64,000 bases of DNA, taken from Methanobacteriota archaeon. Its GTDB lineage: Archaea > Thermoplasmatota > Poseidoniia > Poseidoniales > Poseidoniaceae. Every line of letters starts with the position of its first letter. Positions within the stretch are counted from its first letter, which is position 1. Location of the stretch: contig PBDU01000011.1 of NCBI GenBank assembly GCA_002718195.1, forward strand, positions 27,927 through 91,926, in the 5' to 3' direction. The position numbers were made by a program, and so were the translations under genes. Below, piece by piece: positions 60,301 through 64,000 of the stretch. The notes under the pieces are model-generated. The model searched no databases, was not told where the DNA came from, and saw nothing but the letters and a program-made list of their open reading frames with translations.

Positions 60301-62139
60301 CTTTATGCAGATGATGGAACTAATCCTGCTACAACCGTTACCTTCCAAGTTGAATTATATAATGAAATTCCAAATCCAACATTCACTATCATTAGAGAAA
60401 ACAATTTCTCTGAGAATGTAGTAACACTCGATGGCTCCCAAACCTTTGACCCGGAGGGAGATGCAATCTCTGTTGAGTGGTATTCCAACTTAGACGGACT
60501 GCTTCACAGTGGTACGAACCAAACGGATTTAGTTTGGATGGGCACTCTTTCTAGAGGCATTCATACAATAGAAATGAAAGTAACAGATTTGCGCCCAGAA
60601 CATCTTAACTCAAGTAATTCGGTTACGCAGATTCTCAGTGTAGAGAATTCAGCTCCTGTGAGCATAATTTCTACCCCAACCGGATTGATTTCATTTGATT
60701 CCTCAGAACTAATTCCATTTTCTGCAAATGGTTCTGGCGATTGGGATTCTGCATGCAATACCTTCCCAGAGATCGGTAATTGGTGGTGTTCGCCAGTAGA
60801 GCCTTTTGCAGGAAGCGAGTATCTGCAGATTAATTGGTCCTCATCTTTGGATGGCAGGTTGACTCCTGAAGGAGATGATTGGTTAATTTTCGAAGAAAGA
60901 TTATCAGCAGGCGCTCACCTAATTTCATTAGAGCTAGATGATGGAATAAATTCTCCAGTAGTATCCTCGGTAGAACTGTCAATTGTAGAATCTGCACCTG
61001 TCATTAACCTAACAACTCCATTTGATGGCTTTAGCACAACCTCTGCTGATGTAATATACTTCGACGCAATGGAGTCTATAGATTATGACGGAGATACTTT
61101 CACACTATCAGTTCGCTCTAATTTACTAACAGATTCCTTACTTACAGATGTTAATCCTCAAACCATAAGTCAGTTTTCTCTACCTGCAGGAAACCATGTA
61201 TTGACGATAGAGGCAACAGATTCCACTGGCTTAACAAGGGTTGAACAAATTAGTGTTTATGTTGTTGAATCTGCCCCTGTAGTCTCAATTATATCTCCTG
61301 AAAATAGGTACTCTTACCCTGCTGGCGATTTGATTTTATTGTCAGAGGAATCATACGATTCAGACGGAGATATGGTAATTAGAGAGTGGCGTAGATGGCA
61401 ATCTGAGTTAAACTTTGAAGTTATTTCAACCAGTTCGAGTGAAGAAATAACACTCTCTAGCGGAGAACACCATCTTTCTTTGTACGTTGAAGATGCTAGA
61501 GGTAATTCAAACGAAGAGCATCTCAATTTCACAGTTCAATCAAGTCTTCCAAGACTACTATCTGATACCCTTGAAATAAATCCAGAGACGCTTGAGCAAG
61601 GAGTTGAAAATTCGTTAATCGTAAGAATCGAGTTGAGTGATCCTGACGGCTCTACTCAAGATGTATCTGCAACTCTTACTCTATCAATACAATCTTGGGA
61701 ATTCAATTTAACCGATGAAGATGGTGATGGAATTTGGGAAGGCTCGCTAGTGGTTATCCCTAATCAGGGTGGAACTGCCTTCATTCGTATAACTGCAATC
61801 GATGGGACTGGAGATGATGCTTATGTTGATATTCTTAGTGACACAATACAGGTTTCAGGAAATGCTGGTGACGGAACAAATCTTTCGATAATCCTAGCCG
61901 GAGTTGGATTCCTCGTTCTGATATTAGTTGTTAATACGATTATTTCAAAGAGAAGAAAACTGAAAATGGAATTAGAGAAGATAGAATCTTGGGGCGCATT
62001 CTCCAGTGATACTAAACCTGTGGAAGTAAAGAAAGCATCTGGAGCAGTAGATTCAACAGCAGAGGTTCTAGCCGAATCATCAAATGAACTGGATGAAGAG
62101 ACAAATAGCCCTAACAAATTTGACTGGGATAATGTCTGA
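57382..62139 (+). CDS. Giant membrane-anchored surface protein with beta-helix and Ig/PKD-like repeats
   Basis: The start at ATG 57382 gives a normal signal peptide (MQNTHKSTTIALGLVLLMIF), so the protein has 1585 aa. The frame is open further upstream to 57238, but that part lies in the divergent RAM gene. Residues about 60-690 are repeats rich in I/V, N and G (INIDSASVVVENVTLENN style) that form a right-handed parallel beta-helix, as in surface lyases or adhesins. After it come six or seven tandem Ig/PKD-like domains, each with a D-x-DGD-type turn and often starting SAPV. One helix at about 1502-1523 and an acidic tail close it. It may be an adhesin or polysaccharide-binding protein. Confidence 0.85.
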   Translation: MQNTHKSTTIALGLVLLMIFSTTLANLVTQDSLDEQEKIFEVSARAQTTWSGTVSLSSSYTISIQDEVIVQPCTNITLPSGERIYVDGRLTIQGSETCPVILTSSGLSDHEGIQFNQSSNQRGSIIRNLTIGESIYGVTIYSSNPQLDNVTVINPDRVGLDLYSANPTISNLFVNSAGKNLPWQGDWRYGIGLSVGAGSTPIVNGARFTNHLTSALNIWGSSGGVFRDIEIDNITGSSWAFVSGVWVEDSVPLLQNITIDRADSGIVVRHIDDSVRTRAVIKDMDISNSMYRGVYVDKLNHTNYTNYESADFTNLTVTGTGLSGAKTPGIAYAAIEVNASGAWFENTLVDGADAAGVRLYFVDSTTNFRNITIKDSGDTNGGLHSASIAVRSSYFAPSFHDLHIVNSYGPGVRATSGGAIQGINWHIENSGEQGINIDSASVVVENVTLENNSLSGAKVFDSRYVEFHNLTSLRNGQTGVLPQDLAGLTYIESNDVESNSGDVRCKNCTVFENLGSGIFIEDSVDIWIEDSVIMDNSPDYPEIFADSDGLGSIPGMFHLTDSQVWSNRTNGEGYAIELVDADGEIDGLVVNGENNGIYWEGRNLVSNSVTSIISDLTLSNDNGTACLILKNHRYIVGSELELTESCSGLFYVDSSNANFSSSSFSNSVYVSNSSNLRLRTPDLSRVDLNSAILDSQSKIQLAFDMQIWVLNNRSNGVPDAYVNVTFSDFDTSFTQRTNEIGTLMADDFIAREWTFSGASVWNSVNVSCSYDGVVNYTEFDFDSNKIENCILPLDNQPPYLIWDTPIDEDIFPSQSSVTFDASRSWDLDDDALTFVWESSIDGQLSTQTNFIANDASSSQIPLSDGVHDITLTICDTNSQCVSETRSIELTNLPPIISATLTPSPNPWNELIIPRTADVLVNFSGTMDPELDPLQCYVKASYQSISDISISGCPDLIWFNLSMSESVPSVFQLTLYADDGTNPATTVTFQVELYNEIPNPTFTIIRENNFSENVVTLDGSQTFDPEGDAISVEWYSNLDGLLHSGTNQTDLVWMGTLSRGIHTIEMKVTDLRPEHLNSSNSVTQILSVENSAPVSIISTPTGLISFDSSELIPFSANGSGDWDSACNTFPEIGNWWCSPVEPFAGSEYLQINWSSSLDGRLTPEGDDWLIFEERLSAGAHLISLELDDGINSPVVSSVELSIVESAPVINLTTPFDGFSTTSADVIYFDAMESIDYDGDTFTLSVRSNLLTDSLLTDVNPQTISQFSLPAGNHVLTIEATDSTGLTRVEQISVYVVESAPVVSIISPENRYSYPAGDLILLSEESYDSDGDMVIREWRRWQSELNFEVISTSSSEEITLSSGEHHLSLYVEDARGNSNEEHLNFTVQSSLPRLLSDTLEINPETLEQGVENSLIVRIELSDPDGSTQDVSATLTLSIQSWEFNLTDEDGDGIWEGSLVVIPNQGGTAFIRITAIDGTGDDAYVDILSDTIQVSGNAGDGTNLSIILAGVGFLVLILVVNTIISKRRKLKMELEKIESWGAFSSDTKPVEVKKASGAVDSTAEVLAESSNELDEETNSPNKFDWDNV

Positions 62140-62913
62140 TTACTTCTGTTCTGGCAGATCACCGTTAATAGAATCTGGATTGTCTGGAAGTGGACCCCAA
62201 TCTGTAAGCGTTTTATTCATGCCAAATCTCTTAGCGTACAGGAATTTGAAATTCTTCCATCCATCGCCCCAAGTGTGAATCTCTGCTTCACCTACTCTAG
62301 GTCTGTAAGGGGTTGAAATTTCGATAGCCTTTTGTTTCCCGAGGTGTTTTCTTGCAAGGATTTTGATTTCTTCACTCAATGGCATTCCATCGTTTGTTGG
62401 TCTCATGTTCTCATTATCAAAAATTGATTTTCTGAAAACCCACATGCCGGATTGGGAATCTTTTATTCCGTATCCAAACAATAGTCTTGCAGTGAAAGAA
62501 AGACCCCAGTTTCCAAAGCCGTGTATTCCTGACATTGAACCTTCTTCAGCTAATGTTAATCTATCACAGGTAATGAAATCTAAATCATCATCTATTAGTT
62601 TCTTTACGAGTTTTGGGACTAATTCAGCAGGATAAGTACAATCTGCATCCATGGTGACAATTATGTCATTCTTTGCTACAACAAAACCAGTTCTGTAGGC
62701 TCTGCCATAGCCTTTTCTAGGCTCAAGATGAACTCGAATATTTTTCTCCAGCGCAATTTCTCTTGTCCTATCGGTGGAACTTCCATCGACTATCATTATC
62801 TCTAAATTCTCACACCAATCTCTGGGAATTGCATCTACTGTGTCTGCAAGTGCCTCTTCTTCGTTTCTAGTAGGAAGAATAACAGTCACGGTAACTGGAA
62901 GAACATCGGTCAT
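62140..62913 (-). CDS. GT2-family glycosyltransferase (dolichol-phosphate mannosyltransferase-like)
   Basis: This 257 aa inverting glycosyltransferase has the GT-A start VTVTVILPTRNEEEALADTV, the first Asp in IMIVDGSSTD, and the DxD motif in IIVTMDADCTYP. DSQSGMWVFRKSI and PYRPRVGEAEIHTWGDGWKN match dolichol-phosphate mannose/glucose synthase-type enzymes, without C-terminal membrane helices. It likely loads sugars on a polyprenyl lipid for glycosylation. The frame runs to GTG 62937; ATG 62913 gives the usual N-terminus. It lies end to end with the giant surface protein. Confidence 0.87.
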   Translation of the reverse strand: MTDVLPVTVTVILPTRNEEEALADTVDAIPRDWCENLEIMIVDGSSTDRTREIALEKNIRVHLEPRKGYGRAYRTGFVVAKNDIIVTMDADCTYPAELVPKLVKKLIDDDLDFITCDRLTLAEEGSMSGIHGFGNWGLSFTARLLFGYGIKDSQSGMWVFRKSIFDNENMRPTNDGMPLSEEIKILARKHLGKQKAIEISTPYRPRVGEAEIHTWGDGWKNFKFLYAKRFGMNKTLTDWGPLPDNPDSINGDLPEQK

Positions 62914-63039
62914 AGTTGTCCCAATTCTCATTCTCACTTCAACTATTTCCTGCTGGGATTAGATAAGTTCTGTATTTTCAAGAGCATAAATTCGTTTTTC
63001 TGCGATTAATTCATGACAGGGTATCAAGCCGGGTAGTTT

Positions 63040-64000
63040 GTGCACATCGCTATCGTCTGTGGCGAATACCCTCCTCGCTGGGGTGGTATTGGTTCAGTGG
63101 TATTTCATCTAGCGGGGCATCTGGTCAAACTTGGTCATGAAATTACCATAATTACAAGGAAACACGAACAAAAAGCACCGACTCAAGATGGTGTCGAAGT
63201 CGTGGAAGTTAAGTGGCTGAAGGCACCAATGGCTTTCACCAGGTCATACGGGAAAAATTCGATTAAAGCACTATACAAAATCCATGAAAAAAAGAAAATT
63301 GACGTAATTTTGCTTATGCTGCCTCTGGTCTCCTGGAAGAGAAAGGAATATGATGAAATTCAGAAGAAGATAGCGCCAGTGGTTTCGAGCCTAAACGGAT
63401 CTTGGATTGGAGAAAGAGAGGGAATGAAACTCGCAGCTAAACATAAGGAAGCTGCAACATGGAAAAATCCAAACGACTTAGCGATTCTTACCACCGGCGG
63501 ATACTACTCTAGATACGAACAATATGGCATAGAAAAGTCTGCTGCCTGCATAGCAATTTCAGAATCAACGGCTAGAGAATTCAAGCGTTGGTACAATCCA
63601 CCTGATGATTGGAACGTTTTCACTCATCTTTATGGAGTAGATCACTTAGTTTTCAGACCTAAGAATCATGATGATGAAGAGGAACAACTTGCTCACGAAG
63701 CAGTTAGAAAGCGCTATGATGCTGCAGATGAACTTGCATTGAGCGGTGAAGTCAACACAGAGACTCCTCTACTGTTAGCGGTTGGAAGACTTGTTGCAAG
63801 GAAGGGTTACAAAACGCTGCTCAAAAGCCTTCCTCATATCCTAAAAGAGCAACCTAATGCCAGGTTGTGTATTGTAGGGAGGGGTCACATGAGAAAGACT
63901 CTGCTCAAACAAGCAGAAAAACTAGGAGTTAGCCACGCAGTATGGATAATCCCGGGGATGTCTTTTGAAGAATTAGCCCAACATTTCAGAAGTGCTGATC
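63040..64000 (+). CDS. GT4-family glycosyltransferase, 3' end outside window
   Basis: The frame is open from GTG 63040, after an in-frame TAG at 63034, to the end of the window: 320 residues. The N-terminus reads VHIAIVCGEYPPRWGGIGS, the glycine-rich opening of GT-B glycosyltransferases, followed by FHLAGHLVKLGHEITIIT. The C-terminal half begins LLAVGRLVARKGYKTLLKSL, then ARLCIVGRGHMRKTL. The nucleotide-binding Glu motif would lie beyond the window. It is divergent from the GT2 gene, with an AT-rich stretch (CATAAATTCG near 62985) between them. The substrate is unknown. It is not complete, so the length is unknown. Confidence 0.88.
   Translation, partial: MHIAIVCGEYPPRWGGIGSVVFHLAGHLVKLGHEITIITRKHEQKAPTQDGVEVVEVKWLKAPMAFTRSYGKNSIKALYKIHEKKKIDVILLMLPLVSWKRKEYDEIQKKIAPVVSSLNGSWIGEREGMKLAAKHKEAATWKNPNDLAILTTGGYYSRYEQYGIEKSAACIAISESTAREFKRWYNPPDDWNVFTHLYGVDHLVFRPKNHDDEEEQLAHEAVRKRYDAADELALSGEVNTETPLLLAVGRLVARKGYKTLLKSLPHILKEQPNARLCIVGRGHMRKTLLKQAEKLGVSHAVWIIPGMSFEELAQHFRSAD

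Overview
The window looks like a piece of a planktonic euryarchaeal genome. The best fit is Marine Group II (Candidatus Poseidoniales). This is inferred from gene content, not from a marker tree. The archaeal signs are aIF1A, RIO1 kinase, a Dim2-type KH protein, archaeal uS2, the wybutosine enzymes Taw1 and Taw2, a crenarchaeal-style 3-hydroxyacyl-CoA dehydrogenase/enoyl-CoA hydratase fusion, TATA-like promoters, and many secreted proteins with one C-terminal membrane anchor. A bacterial-type UvrC and a HxlR regulator sit among them. Translation starts often follow a GAGGTGAT-type Shine-Dalgarno, and I used this to move several starts. I saw no rRNA, tRNA, CRISPR array, insertion sequence or prophage, and no gene-free stretch longer than about 220 bases.

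Layout. 1-357 is the end of a membrane-anchored surface protein. 511-12436 is a complete 11-subunit-type complex I operon (nuoA,B,C,D,H,I,J,J',K,L,M,N). It lacks the NADH module (EFG), its nuoJ is split in two, and NuoH, NuoI and NuoL carry lineage-specific insertions. 12489-14909 holds aIF1A and rio1, convergent with dim2. 14937-20412 holds two surface proteins and a lipoprotein. 20413-25695 holds a membrane-inserted Cas4-like nuclease, rpsB, a dihydrouridine synthase and three winged-helix regulators. 25780-32666 holds a glycosyltransferase, the beta-oxidation fusion enzyme, a compact E1-like/JAMM/small-protein operon, GDP-mannose dehydratase and Taw1. Taw1 has a striking hairpin next to its ribosome binding site. 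32883-33162 holds two tandem paralogous microproteins. 33378-38888 is an ABC export-type operon (ATPase, giant FtsX-like permease with pentapeptide repeats, ATPase with zinc ribbon, DUF3817). 38880-43032 holds a cupin, a membrane protein, phosphoglycerate mutase and a tungsten-type aldehyde:ferredoxin oxidoreductase. 43039-49536 holds a second JAMM protein divergent from an acidic protein, a CocE-like hydrolase coupled to a receiver domain, a secreted cyclophilin and Taw2. 49588-64000 holds two large surface proteins, UvrC, a winged-helix STAND NTPase, two stand-alone Lrp-type RAM domains and two glycosyltransferases, one of which runs off the end.

Together the genes suggest a heterotroph. 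Respiratory complex I is probably fed by ferredoxin or another carrier. Fatty-acid or amino-acid carbon is oxidised, aldehydes may be handled by the tungsten enzyme, and the cell surface is elaborate and probably glycosylated. The most unusual items are the Cas4-like nuclease with four membrane helices inside it, the E1/JAMM operon, the paired microproteins, the acidic DDLF-repeat tail on aIF1A, and the structured leader of taw1.
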